A stretch of 64,000 nucleotides of DNA from Pseudomonadota bacterium (lineage in GTDB: Bacteria; Pseudomonadota; Gammaproteobacteria; Steroidobacterales; Steroidobacteraceae): positions 1-64,000 of the forward strand of contig JAEYUC010000007.1 in NCBI GenBank assembly GCA_023433705.1, in the 5' to 3' direction. A program made the position numbers and the translations under genes. The notes beneath the pieces are model-generated. The model saw only the letters and a list, made by a program, of their open reading frames with translations, had not been told where the DNA came from and searched no databases. Of this stretch, positions 29,567 through 37,912 are shown piece by piece. How positions within the stretch are numbered: the first letter of the stretch is position 1; each line of letters begins with the position of its first letter.

Positions 29567-31030
29567 ATGGCCAGGAAAAAATCCTCGCATCGGCAGATAG
29601 GCAAGGCGCCCACAGGGATTTCGGGACTCGATGACATCACTTTCGGCGGGCTGCCAGCGGGCAGGCCCACGCTCATTTCAGGCGGTCCCGGCTCGGGCAA
29701 GACCCTGCTCGGTGTCAGCTTCCTCGTCGAGGGCGCACGCAGGTTCAACGAGCCCGGCGTGCTGCTCAGTTTCGAGGAAAACGCCGACGATCTCGCGGAG
29801 GACGTGCGCTCGCTCGGTTACGACCTCCAGCAGCTCTGCGACGAGAAGAAGCTGCTCATCGACTACATCCACGTCGACCGCAGCGAAATCGAGGAAACCG
29901 GCGAATACGACCTCGAAGGCCTGTTCGTCCGCCTCGACCACGCGATCAACCAGATCGGCGCCCGTCGCGTCATGCTCGACACCATCGAGACGTTGTTCGG
30001 TGGACTGCGCGATCCCGGCATCCTGCGCGCAGAGCTGCGGCGGCTGTTCCGCTGGCTGCGCGACCGCAAGATGACCACGGTCGTCACGGCGGAGCGCGGC
30101 GAGCAGCTGTTCACCCGGCAGGGTCTCGAGGAATACATCACGGACGCGGTGATCGCACTCGACCATCGCGTGCACGAGCAGATTTCGACCCGCCGCATCC
30201 GCGTGGTCAAGTACCGCGGCTCCACGCACGGCACGAACGAATATCCGTTCCTGATCAACAACGATGGCATCAGTGTCCTGCCGGTCACCTCGCTGCTGCT
30301 CGAGCACGACGCGCCGGACGAGCGCATCTCGACCGGACTGCCCGCGCTCGACGGCATGCTGGGCGGCAAGGGCTACTACCGCGCGAGCACCGTACTGCTG
30401 TCCGGCAACGCCGGCACGGGCAAGACCACGCTCGCGGCTCACCTCGTCGATGCGACATGTTCGCGCGGCGAGACGTGCCTGTATTTCCTGTTCGAGGAAT
30501 CGCCGCAGCAGATGATCCGGAACATGCGCTCGGCGGGCATCGACCTGCAGCGCTGGGTCGACAAGGGCCTTCTGAAATTCCACGCCGACCGGCCGAACCG
30601 CCACGGCCTCGAGCGCCACCTGCTCGAGATGCACAATGCGGTGGAAGCGATTCACCCGGATGTGGTCGTCCTCGATCCGGTCACCAACCTCATGTCCGTA
30701 GGCACCACCGCGGACGTGCGCGCGATGCTCACGCGCGTCATCGACTATCTCAAGACCCGCGGCATCACCGCCGTGTTCACCAGCCTCACCACGCCGACCG
30801 AGACACTCGAATACACCGAGACTCTCATCTCCTCGCTCATGGACACGTGGGTGCTGGTCGGGGTGGACACCGTCGGCCACGAACGCCGGCGCAAGATATA
30901 CATCCTCAAGTCGCGCGGCATGCCCCATGCGGAGGAAGTGCGCGATTTCCGGGTGACATCGCATGGCATCGAGATACAGCGCGCGCCCCGCAGCCGCAAG
31001 CAATCGACGTCGGCGAGGAAGCGCCGATGA
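29567..31030 (+). CDS. kaiC: KaiC-like two-domain RecA ATPase
   Basis: 487 residues with two KaiC/RadA domains. CI: Walker A GGPGSGKT at 39-46 and FEEN near 68-71. CII: GNAGTGKT at 280-287, catalytic Glu pair 310-311 in FLFEESPQQMIRN. The CII phosphorylation loop ETLISSLMDT aligns with the cyanobacterial ...HISTITDT, giving Ser422-Ser423 where KaiC has Ser431-Thr432. Length is slightly under cyanobacterial KaiC (~519) because the C-terminal A-loop/KaiA-binding tail is replaced by a basic tail. It overlaps kaiB1 (ATGA). Non-cyanobacterial KaiC proteins act in stress or light signalling; no KaiA is present. Confidence 0.93.
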   Translation: MARKKSSHRQIGKAPTGISGLDDITFGGLPAGRPTLISGGPGSGKTLLGVSFLVEGARRFNEPGVLLSFEENADDLAEDVRSLGYDLQQLCDEKKLLIDYIHVDRSEIEETGEYDLEGLFVRLDHAINQIGARRVMLDTIETLFGGLRDPGILRAELRRLFRWLRDRKMTTVVTAERGEQLFTRQGLEEYITDAVIALDHRVHEQISTRRIRVVKYRGSTHGTNEYPFLINNDGISVLPVTSLLLEHDAPDERISTGLPALDGMLGGKGYYRASTVLLSGNAGTGKTTLAAHLVDATCSRGETCLYFLFEESPQQMIRNMRSAGIDLQRWVDKGLLKFHADRPNRHGLERHLLEMHNAVEAIHPDVVVLDPVTNLMSVGTTADVRAMLTRVIDYLKTRGITAVFTSLTTPTETLEYTETLISSLMDTWVLVGVDTVGHERRRKIYILKSRGMPHAEEVRDFRVTSHGIEIQRAPRSRKQSTSARKRR

Positions 31031-31326
31031 ACAGGGCACACGAGGAATTCGCGTTGCGGCTGTACGTCGCCGGCCAGACGCCCAAGGCCGTGCGGGCGTT
31101 CGAGAACCTGCGCAAGATCTGCGATGAGCACCTCTCGGGCCGCTACACGATCGAGGTCATCGACCTGATCGAGAATCCGGCGCTCGGCCGGGGCGACCAG
31201 ATCCTCGCGTTGCCGACGCTCGTGCGGCGCCTGCCGACTCCGATCAAGAAGATCATCGGGGACCTGTCCAACACGGAGCGCGTGCTCGTGGGGCTGGACC
31301 TGCGTCCACGCCGGGCGAGTGCGTGA
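31027..31326 (+). CDS. kaiB: KaiB-like protein 1
   Basis: 99 residues of thioredoxin-like KaiB fold: ALRLYVAGQTPKAVRAFENLRKICDEHLSGRYTIEVIDLIENPALGRGDQILALPTLVRRLPTPIKKIIGDLSNTERVLVGLDL. The LPTLV(K/R)xxPxPxxxIIGDLS block is the KaiB hallmark. ATG overlaps the kaiC stop; its TGA overlaps the next GTG. Expected to bind the KaiC CI ring. Confidence 0.93.
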   Translation: MNRAHEEFALRLYVAGQTPKAVRAFENLRKICDEHLSGRYTIEVIDLIENPALGRGDQILALPTLVRRLPTPIKKIIGDLSNTERVLVGLDLRPRRASA

Positions 31327-31604
31327 GCGCGAATGAGCACTACGTCCTGCGCCTGTACGTGACGGGCATGACGGCGCGTTCCACCCGCGCGATCAACGTG
31401 GTTCGCAGCGTGTGTGAGGAGCATCTCGCGGGTCGCCACACGCTCGAGATCATCGACGTGTACCAGCAGCCGGCGCGCATCCGCGAGGACCAGGTGGTCG
31501 CGTGCCCCACCCTCGTCAAGTGCGGTCCGTCGCCGTTGCGACGCATCGTCGGCGACATGTCGAACCGCGAGCGCCTTCTTTTCGGCCTTGGACTGCCAGC
31601 GTGA
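31323..31604 (+). CDS. kaiB: KaiB-like protein 2
   Basis: 93 residues, starting at GTG in a GTGA overlap with kaiB1. KaiB signature: YVLRLYVTGMTARSTRAINVVRSVCEEHLAGRHTLEIIDVYQQPARIREDQVVACPTLVKCGPSPLRRIVGDMSNRERLLFGLGL. It is clearly diverged from kaiB1, so not a recent tandem duplicate. It carries Cys residues absent from kaiB1 (near 31, 61 and 67). GTGA overlap with the kinase start follows. Confidence 0.92.
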   Translation: MSANEHYVLRLYVTGMTARSTRAINVVRSVCEEHLAGRHTLEIIDVYQQPARIREDQVVACPTLVKCGPSPLRRIVGDMSNRERLLFGLGLPA

Positions 31605-33226
31605 CCCACATCGACGACATGAATATCGAAGAACTGCGCGCGCGGCTCGCCGAGGCGGAGGGCAACTTGCAAGCCATCTACTCGGGCGAGATCGACGCGC
31701 TCTTGCTCAATGACGAGAGCGGCGAGCGACGCGTATTCACGCTGCGCAGCGCGGACGCGCCGTACCGCGCGCTGGTCGAGCGTATGCAGGAGGGCGCGGC
31801 GACGCTCACGGTCACGGGCGACATCATCTATTGCAACCAGCGTTTCGCCGACCTCGTGCGCCTGCCTCTCGAACAGGTCATGGGCGCGTCGATCGGGCGG
31901 TTCCTCCCGGCGACCGAGGACGAAATTTTCCGCACGATGCTCGCGCACGGCTCGGGCCGTTACCAGACGCAACTCGTGGTCGACGGGCGCGAGGCGAACG
32001 AAGTCCAGGTCACGCTCTCCTCCATCCTGCTCGACGACGTCGAGCACCGCACGTTGATCCTCTCGGACATCAGTTCGCTCGCGCGAGCGCAGCGCGAGAG
32101 CCGCTCGAAGGACGAGTTCCTCGCGATGCTGGCGCACGAATTGCGCAATCCGCTGGGAGCGATCCAGGGCGCGGTGCACGCGCTCTCTCTCATGAACCGC
32201 GGCGAATCGATGGCGCTGCAGGCGACGGGCATCATCAAGCGCCAGGTGTTGCACATGGCGCGGCTCGTGGACGATCTGCTGGACGTCGGCCGCGCCGTCA
32301 CCGGGAAAATCGTGCTCAAGCGTTCGGACGTGAATTTCGCCGACTCGGTCCGCGCCTCGGTGGGTGCCCTCACGGGCAATGGCCTCGAGGGCCGCGTGCG
32401 GCTGGAGAGTGAACCGGTCTGGGTGAGCGGCGACACCGTGCGGCTCGAACAGATTGTCGGCAACCTGGTTTCGAACGCGCTCAAGTTCACGCGCCCCGAA
32501 AGCGTCGTCGATGTGTCGGTCGCGCGCGAGGGGAACGAAGCCGTGCTGCGTGTCACGGATCAGGGCATCGGCATTCCGCAGGAGATGTTGCCGAAGATCT
32601 TCGACCTGTTCGTGCAGGCGCACCAGACCATCGACCGGGGACGCGGCGGACTGGGCATCGGGCTGACCCTCGTGAAGCGGCTGGCGGAGATGCACGGCGG
32701 CAGCGTGCAAGCCGAAAGCGAAGGTGAAGGCCGCGGCGCGACGTTCATCGTGCGTCTGCCGGCGATTTCCACGCCCGCCGCCGAGGATCTCGCCGGCGGG
32801 AGTGCACGCAATGGCGGCACGCGCATGCCCGTGACGGAAGCGCGCCGTGTCATGCTCGTGGACGACAACCACGATTCCCGGGAGATGTATCGCGCGGTGC
32901 TGCGCGCTCACGGCCACGCGGTCTGCGAAGCGGGCGACGCCGAGCGCGCGCTGGACCTGTTGCAGAAGGAAGCGCTCGGCGGACCCATCGACGTCGCGTT
33001 CATAGACATCGGCCTGCCGGGCGGCATGGACGGCTACGAGCTCGCGCGCCGCATTCGTAATCATCCGCTGGGCCGCGGCGTGCGGCTCGTCGCGCTGACC
33101 GGTTATGGATTTCCGGAGGATCGCGTGTTGTCGCGAAAGGCGGGCTTCGCGCGCCATCTCGTGAAGCCCGTCGATCCGGACGCGCTGAATCTCGAGCTGC
33201 GCGCGGCCGGGCCGCGGGCCAACTAG
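31601..33226 (+). CDS. Hybrid sensor histidine kinase (PAS-HisKA-HATPase-REC)
   Basis: 541 residues from the GTG that overlaps kaiB2 (GTGA); ATG at 31619 is an alternative. A short N-terminal helix (IEELRARLAEAEGNLQAIYSGEIDALL) leads to a PAS domain (PYRALVERMQEGAATLTVTGDIIYCNQRFADLV). HisKA has His179 in MLAHELRNPLG, HATPase_c has NLVSNALKFT, DQGIGIPQEML and RGGLGIGLTLVKRL, and a C-terminal receiver has phospho-acceptor Asp469 in FIDIGLPGG. No transmembrane segment, so it senses a cytoplasmic signal. As the operon's last gene it is the likely output or input partner of the Kai proteins. It meets the convergent DUF5916 gene at a shared CTAG. Confidence 0.93.
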   Translation: MTHIDDMNIEELRARLAEAEGNLQAIYSGEIDALLLNDESGERRVFTLRSADAPYRALVERMQEGAATLTVTGDIIYCNQRFADLVRLPLEQVMGASIGRFLPATEDEIFRTMLAHGSGRYQTQLVVDGREANEVQVTLSSILLDDVEHRTLILSDISSLARAQRESRSKDEFLAMLAHELRNPLGAIQGAVHALSLMNRGESMALQATGIIKRQVLHMARLVDDLLDVGRAVTGKIVLKRSDVNFADSVRASVGALTGNGLEGRVRLESEPVWVSGDTVRLEQIVGNLVSNALKFTRPESVVDVSVAREGNEAVLRVTDQGIGIPQEMLPKIFDLFVQAHQTIDRGRGGLGIGLTLVKRLAEMHGGSVQAESEGEGRGATFIVRLPAISTPAAEDLAGGSARNGGTRMPVTEARRVMLVDDNHDSREMYRAVLRAHGHAVCEAGDAERALDLLQKEALGGPIDVAFIDIGLPGGMDGYELARRIRNHPLGRGVRLVALTGYGFPEDRVLSRKAGFARHLVKPVDPDALNLELRAAGPRAN

Positions 33227-35490
33227 TTCTCGAACCGGTAGCTGAACTTGACCAGCAACTGCTCGTCGTCGCGCAGGCCGAACCCGCGATTGATGAGGCT
33301 GCCCGTGTCGTCGTACACGGATTCCTGCTGGTAGCCGCCACGACCATAGACGATGTATAGATAGGACAGCGGCTTGAACTCGTAGCGGTAGCGCAGCTGA
33401 AGTCCCAGGTTCTGCACGGTGAAGTCGTCCACCGGTTCGTTCGAGGCGATCGCGCTGCCGTTCTCCACGCGGTAGGGCTGGCGCAGCTTCGCGCTGAGCG
33501 CGATGACCTGGAGCTTGAGCCGCAGCTCGTGGCGGCTCGTCATGATCCAGTTGAACCCCGCGTTGAAGTTCGTCTGGCGCTCCTCGAAGCTGGCGATCAG
33601 GTTGTCGTGCTGCCAGATGAGCCAGTCGGGCGTATAGTCGTGCAGCACGCCGACGTAGAGATTGAACTCGTCGCTGATGAAGTAGCGTGGCTCGACGCTC
33701 AGCGTGTAGCCGAGCTTGTCGTTGCCCGAAAGGCCCCCGCTGAACAGGTTGGCTTCGACCTCGTAGCCCCAGCGACCGATGCGCGGGCGTTCGTAGTCGA
33801 AGTAGCTGTTGAAGTTGGGCGGGATCCAGACCTTGCCGTTGCCGCGCGTCAGCATGTCGTCGTAGCCCGCGCTGTTGACGTTGACCTGGCCGTACTCGTA
33901 GGCGCCGTTGCGCAGGCGGCTCTCCCGGCTGATGCGAAACTGATGATTTCCCAGGTCGCCGTGATCGTTGTAGAAGGTGCTGACGCGCCAGCGCCAGTCC
34001 TTCGAGTTGTAGCGTGAACTTTCCGGCAGCTCCGTGAAGCGCTTGTTCACCTGGTAGTGCAGGTAGTTGGTGTTGTTACGCTGCAGGTAGCCGGCGTCGT
34101 TGATCTCGAGCTCGTCGCCGAAGTGCATGGCGATCACCTGCTGCCGCCATCCGCGATCCATCTCGTAGTCGGCCCAGAGCGTGGCGCCAGTATCGCGTGA
34201 ATTTGTTCCCGCCTCGTCGATGTCGCTCGCGAACAGGCGCGTGCGCACGTTCCAGCGCGACGTCGGGCGCCAGTTGTGATCGACGCCGACCACGCTCGCG
34301 CGCCGGTCGAGCCAGGGCCGGTCGACCCACGTCGCCATGAGGCCGACGTTCTGTTTGCTGAAGTCGCGCACCAGTCGTCCCGCGGCGAAAGTGCGGCCCG
34401 CTCCATCCGCTTCGTCCGCGCCGAACAGGCCGTACTTCGTGTCGCCCATGCTGCCGTTGAGCTTGAGGGCCGCGGTGATGTCGCCCGCGCCCACTCCGTC
34501 GTCGGCCGGGCCGCCCACGCGCCGCGTGTACAGGAGCTGGCTGAAATCCGACGGGGTGGTGAATTCGAAGATGCCCTGGTTCTCGGTGAAGAACGGGCGC
34601 TTGTCGCTGATGAAGGTTTCGGTGGCGCTGAAATTCACGACGAGGTCGTCGCTTTCGACCTGGCCGAAATCCGGGTTCACCGTCGCGGTGAGCTGCATCT
34701 GGCCGTTCGGCTTCCAGAAGAAGTCCGCGCCGGCGTCGCCGTCGCTGCCGCTGCCCACGTTGTCGTACAGGCCGGACACGTACGGCGTGACCGCCAGCAG
34801 CGACTGGCTGTAGTTAGCCACCTCGATGGGCGTGAAATCGGAGAGGAACCGCGGCCGCTCGAAGCTCGCCTGCGGCCACGCGAAACGCTCGCCGGTCGAG
34901 CCCACGATGCGCGCGACGTAGATGCCGACCTTGCGGTTGCCGTCCGCGTGGCGCATCGGCGCGATGTACCAGGGGATCAGCACCTCGACGGTCCAGCCCT
35001 CCCCGTCGCGGACGACCGCGTGTCGCCAGTTCCCATCCCAGTCCGAGTTGAAGTTGTTCTCGTTGGTGATGATCGAGTCGCTGATGCCGCCCGTGCAGCT
35101 CACGGTGAAGTCGTAGCCGGTCCGGTGATCGCCGTCGAAATCCACCATCACGTTGATGCGATCGACCTGGTCCTCGAAGTCGCGCTGCACGCGTTGCAAC
35201 GTCATCGGCACGGAAGCGGGCTGTGCATTGCGGAAAGCCACGGCCAGCCCCTCCGGCGTGGCGAGGATCCAGGCCTCGGTCGCCAGGGACGCGGGCTCGC
35301 CGTTCAGTGGCTGAGTCTTGCGGAAGTCGGTGATGTGTTGCGCATCGCGCCATTCGTCGAGGTCGATGCGACCGTCGATTTCGATCGCGCTGGCCGGCAG
35401 GGCCGCGCCGACGAGCAACGCAGCCACCGCGCATCGGGCCAGGTTGCGGACACGTCCAAGTGACCCGCCCATCACATGTCTCACCACCAT
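33223..35490 (-). CDS. DUF5916 outer-membrane-like protein with CBM9-type N-terminal domain
   Basis: Up to 755 residues. The exact start is uncertain: GGAG lies only two bases before the ATG at 35490, so GTG at 35487 or 35484 may be used. Signal peptide around residues 14-36 (AVAALLVGAALPASA). Residues ~37-230 are a carbohydrate-binding family-9-like domain (IDGRIDLDEWRDA...INVMVDFDGDHRTGYDFTVS). The remainder is DUF5916: NPDFGQVESDDLVVNFSATETFISDKRPFFTENQGIF, then beta-rich repeats ending in Phe-rich FSYRFEN, as in a barrel. Probably an outer-membrane protein; function unknown. Confidence 0.87.
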   Translation of the reverse strand: MVVRHVMGGSLGRVRNLARCAVAALLVGAALPASAIEIDGRIDLDEWRDAQHITDFRKTQPLNGEPASLATEAWILATPEGLAVAFRNAQPASVPMTLQRVQRDFEDQVDRINVMVDFDGDHRTGYDFTVSCTGGISDSIITNENNFNSDWDGNWRHAVVRDGEGWTVEVLIPWYIAPMRHADGNRKVGIYVARIVGSTGERFAWPQASFERPRFLSDFTPIEVANYSQSLLAVTPYVSGLYDNVGSGSDGDAGADFFWKPNGQMQLTATVNPDFGQVESDDLVVNFSATETFISDKRPFFTENQGIFEFTTPSDFSQLLYTRRVGGPADDGVGAGDITAALKLNGSMGDTKYGLFGADEADGAGRTFAAGRLVRDFSKQNVGLMATWVDRPWLDRRASVVGVDHNWRPTSRWNVRTRLFASDIDEAGTNSRDTGATLWADYEMDRGWRQQVIAMHFGDELEINDAGYLQRNNTNYLHYQVNKRFTELPESSRYNSKDWRWRVSTFYNDHGDLGNHQFRISRESRLRNGAYEYGQVNVNSAGYDDMLTRGNGKVWIPPNFNSYFDYERPRIGRWGYEVEANLFSGGLSGNDKLGYTLSVEPRYFISDEFNLYVGVLHDYTPDWLIWQHDNLIASFEERQTNFNAGFNWIMTSRHELRLKLQVIALSAKLRQPYRVENGSAIASNEPVDDFTVQNLGLQLRYRYEFKPLSYLYIVYGRGGYQQESVYDDTGSLINRGFGLRDDEQLLVKFSYRFEN

Positions 35491-35629
35491 TTCTCCAAGG
35501 ATGCGCGGTCGCGCGCGTCAGGTGAGACGATCCGACGCCCTTCCGGGTTGCAACGACCCGGCGCGCCCGGAAGCGCGCCGAAGCGAATGCGGACCGTGGA
35601 TGTGTTCCCGGGCATCCATGCCCGTTACC

Positions 35630-36931
35630 TCAGATTTTCGCCAGTGCCTGCTCCAGATCGGCGATCAGGTCGTCCGCGTTCTCGATGCCCACCGAGATGC
35701 GGATCATCGCGTCGGTGATCCCCAGCCGGTCGCGGGTCTCTTTCGGGACGCCCGAATGCGTGGTCGAGGCGGGATGAGAAATCAATGTCTCGGTGCCGCC
35801 GAGGCTGACGGCGAGCTTCATCACCTGCAGTGCATCGAGCATGCGGAAGGCCTCGGCCTCTCCGCCGCGGATCGAAAACGAGAACGTCGATCCGGCACTC
35901 TTGCATTGCCGGTTGAAGACATCGATGCGCGCATCGCCGGGCTTGAGGTGTCCGAGATAATTGACGCTCGCGACCTTCGGGTGCTGGGCGAGAAAACCGG
36001 CGACACGCGCGGCGTTGTCCGAGGCGGCGCGCATGCGCAGGCTCAGCGTTTCCATCGAACGCATGATCATCCACGACGTGTTCGGATCGAGCTGCGTGCC
36101 GAGGCTGCTGCGCAGGCTGCGCACCGGCATAACGAGCGACTTGGGGCCGACGACGCCGCCCGCCACCAGGTCGGAATGGCCGCCGACGTACTTGGTCAGC
36201 GAATACAACACGAGGTCCGCGCCGTGTTCCAGCGGCTGCTGGAACACCGGGCCCAGGAACGTGTTGTCGACGGCGACCGGAGGACGATACCCGCCCTGCT
36301 GGCCGGCTATCCACTCGGACGCCTCGCGCCACAACGGCAGATCGACGAGTCCGTTCGTGGGATTCGCGGGAGTCTCGGTCATCAACAGACCCACCTTGCC
36401 GCCGCGCGCCTTCGCCTTCTCCAGCGCGGACTTCGCCCCGGACATCACCGCGTCGCGGCTGATCGCATCGGCCACGGCGACGGCGTTGATGCCGAACGCC
36501 GGCATGGTGCGGTCGATGAGGGTCTCGGTGCCGCCGTACAGCGGCTGGCTCATGAGTAGATAGTCGTTGGGCTTGAGGAACGCCCACAACGTGGTCGAGA
36601 TCGCCGACATGCCGCTCGAGAAGACCGCGGCGGATTCGGCGCCTTCCCACAACGCGAGCCGGTCCTCGAGCACTTCGAGGTTGGGATTGTTGAAGCGCGA
36701 ATAGACCAGGCCCGCGGCTTGTCCCGGCGGCGGCTGCTTCCGGCCCGAGGTGTAGTCGAAGAAGTCCTTGCCGTCCTGCGCGTTGCGGAAGACGAACGTG
36801 GATGTCAGGAAGATGGGTGGTTTGAGCGCCCCTTCGGAGAGGGCGGGATCGTATCCGTAGCCCATCATCTGCGTTTCGGGTTGCAGCACGCGGTTCCCAA
36901 GCTTTCGCTTGTGGTAACTGTCGACGCCCAT
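35630..36931 (-). CDS. Cys/Met metabolism PLP enzyme (cystathionine gamma-synthase/lyase-like)
   Basis: 433 residues. Fold-type I PLP enzyme: YSRFNNPNLEVLEDRLALWEG, SSGMSAISTTLWAFLKPND, TETPANPTNGLVDL, VAVDNTFLGPVFQQPLEHGADLVLYSLTKYVGGHSDLVAGG (Schiff-base Lys in SLTK), LGGTETLISHPASTTHSGV. Cystathionine gamma-synthase, gamma-lyase and methionine gamma-lyase cannot be separated by eye. It is slightly longer than usual (~390-400) owing to inserts near residues 60 and 190. Monocistronic, 10 bp upstream of the PhzF-like gene's stop in the same direction. Confidence 0.9.
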   Translation of the reverse strand: MGVDSYHKRKLGNRVLQPETQMMGYGYDPALSEGALKPPIFLTSTFVFRNAQDGKDFFDYTSGRKQPPPGQAAGLVYSRFNNPNLEVLEDRLALWEGAESAAVFSSGMSAISTTLWAFLKPNDYLLMSQPLYGGTETLIDRTMPAFGINAVAVADAISRDAVMSGAKSALEKAKARGGKVGLLMTETPANPTNGLVDLPLWREASEWIAGQQGGYRPPVAVDNTFLGPVFQQPLEHGADLVLYSLTKYVGGHSDLVAGGVVGPKSLVMPVRSLRSSLGTQLDPNTSWMIMRSMETLSLRMRAASDNAARVAGFLAQHPKVASVNYLGHLKPGDARIDVFNRQCKSAGSTFSFSIRGGEAEAFRMLDALQVMKLAVSLGGTETLISHPASTTHSGVPKETRDRLGITDAMIRISVGIENADDLIADLEQALAKI

Positions 36932-36941
36932 GGAGAGGCTC

Positions 36942-37784
36942 CTAAATGTTCAAGATGCCCGATCCTAGCTCGATAACGTTTCCTCCGACGAACACTTCGT
37001 TGTCGGTATTGACTTCCAGGTGAAGCGTCGATGGACGACCGACGAACTCTCCCTGGCTGATTTCAAAACTCAGCGGCGGACGCCGACCCATCGCGATGAA
37101 CCATGCGCCCAGATTGGCGCAGGCCGAGCCCGTGGCCGGATCCTCGAGGATCGCGTCGCCGTCCGGGAAGAAGAACCGGCTCAGGATCTTCTTGGCCCCG
37201 ATCGAGGCGAACACGTACGCCTGGCTGCGGCCGTCGACGCTCTTGAGTTTTTCGAACGCGTCCGGCCGCGGGCGCGCCTTGCGCACCGCCGCCTCGCTCG
37301 TCAACGGGATGACGAGCTGCTCGCGTCCCGCCTTCACCCACAGCGGCTGGAAGCCGATGTCGCCCGATTCGAGCCCTAACAACCGTGCGATCTCGGAAGG
37401 CTGCGCGTCGACGAGGCGCGAACTGCCCGCGACCGCGCGCAACGTCCAGTGATCGCCGTTCGAGGTCACCGGAATGATCCCGGCCCGCATCTCGAGCCCG
37501 AGCTGGTTGCCGCCCAGTCCGAGCGCGCGGCACACGTGGGCGGTGCCGAGCGTGGGATGACCCGCGAACGGCATTTCGTAAGTCGGCGTGAATATCCGCA
37601 CCAGCGCGGCGGCGCGCTTCGAGGGCAGGATGAACGTGGTTTCCGAGAGATTGAACTGCCGCGCGATCGCCTGCATCTGCTCTGTTTCGAGATCCTTGCC
37701 GTCCTCGATGACGGCGAGTGGATTGCCCGAGAGGCGCGCGTCGCCCGCGGTGAATACGTTGAGAATGCGGAACTTGAGCTGCAT
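36942..37784 (-). CDS. PhzF family epimerase/isomerase-like protein
   Basis: 280 residues from the ATG at 37784; a longer frame would run into palindrome copy D and is rejected. PhzF features: LNVFTAGDARLSGNPLAVI, FNLSETTFIL (active-site Glu), YEMPFAGHPTLGTAHV and DPATGSACANLGAWFI. The family has a diaminopimelate-epimerase fold and mostly unknown substrates in non-phenazine producers, which this window suggests (no other phz genes). Only 10 bp separates it from the downstream PLP enzyme gene, so the two probably form an operon. Confidence 0.93.
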   Translation of the reverse strand: MQLKFRILNVFTAGDARLSGNPLAVIEDGKDLETEQMQAIARQFNLSETTFILPSKRAAALVRIFTPTYEMPFAGHPTLGTAHVCRALGLGGNQLGLEMRAGIIPVTSNGDHWTLRAVAGSSRLVDAQPSEIARLLGLESGDIGFQPLWVKAGREQLVIPLTSEAAVRKARPRPDAFEKLKSVDGRSQAYVFASIGAKKILSRFFFPDGDAILEDPATGSACANLGAWFIAMGRRPPLSFEISQGEFVGRPSTLHLEVNTDNEVFVGGNVIELGSGILNI

Positions 37785-37812
37785 CCAGGGATTATTCCAC
37801 ACGTCTGGCACA

Positions 37813-37912
37813 AAGACGGTGCCTGGCACGGAAAAGCCGGGAGAAACTCGAGACGCGAATCACCGGTCCGTGATCGCTTCTCCCGGCTTTTCCGTGCCAG
37901 GCACCATCTTGG
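37813..37912. repeat. Palindromic element, copy D
   Basis: Arms AAAGACGGTGCCTGGCACGG and GGTGCCTGGCACGGAAAAG read from the two strands; the inner core is AAAAGCCGGGAGAA instead of AAATCCCGGGAGAA, again compensated in both arms. It fills the space between the ABC exporter stop (37913) and the leader of the PhzF-like gene. Likely terminator of ppc-Mpo1-ABC. Confidence 0.87.

Noticed and set aside
29378..33226. KaiA gene near kaiC
   Set aside because: No frame in the region resembles KaiA; all space is occupied by the four described genes.
36942..37784. Phenazine biosynthesis gene cluster
   Set aside because: Only a lone PhzF-like protein; no phzA-E/G genes nearby.
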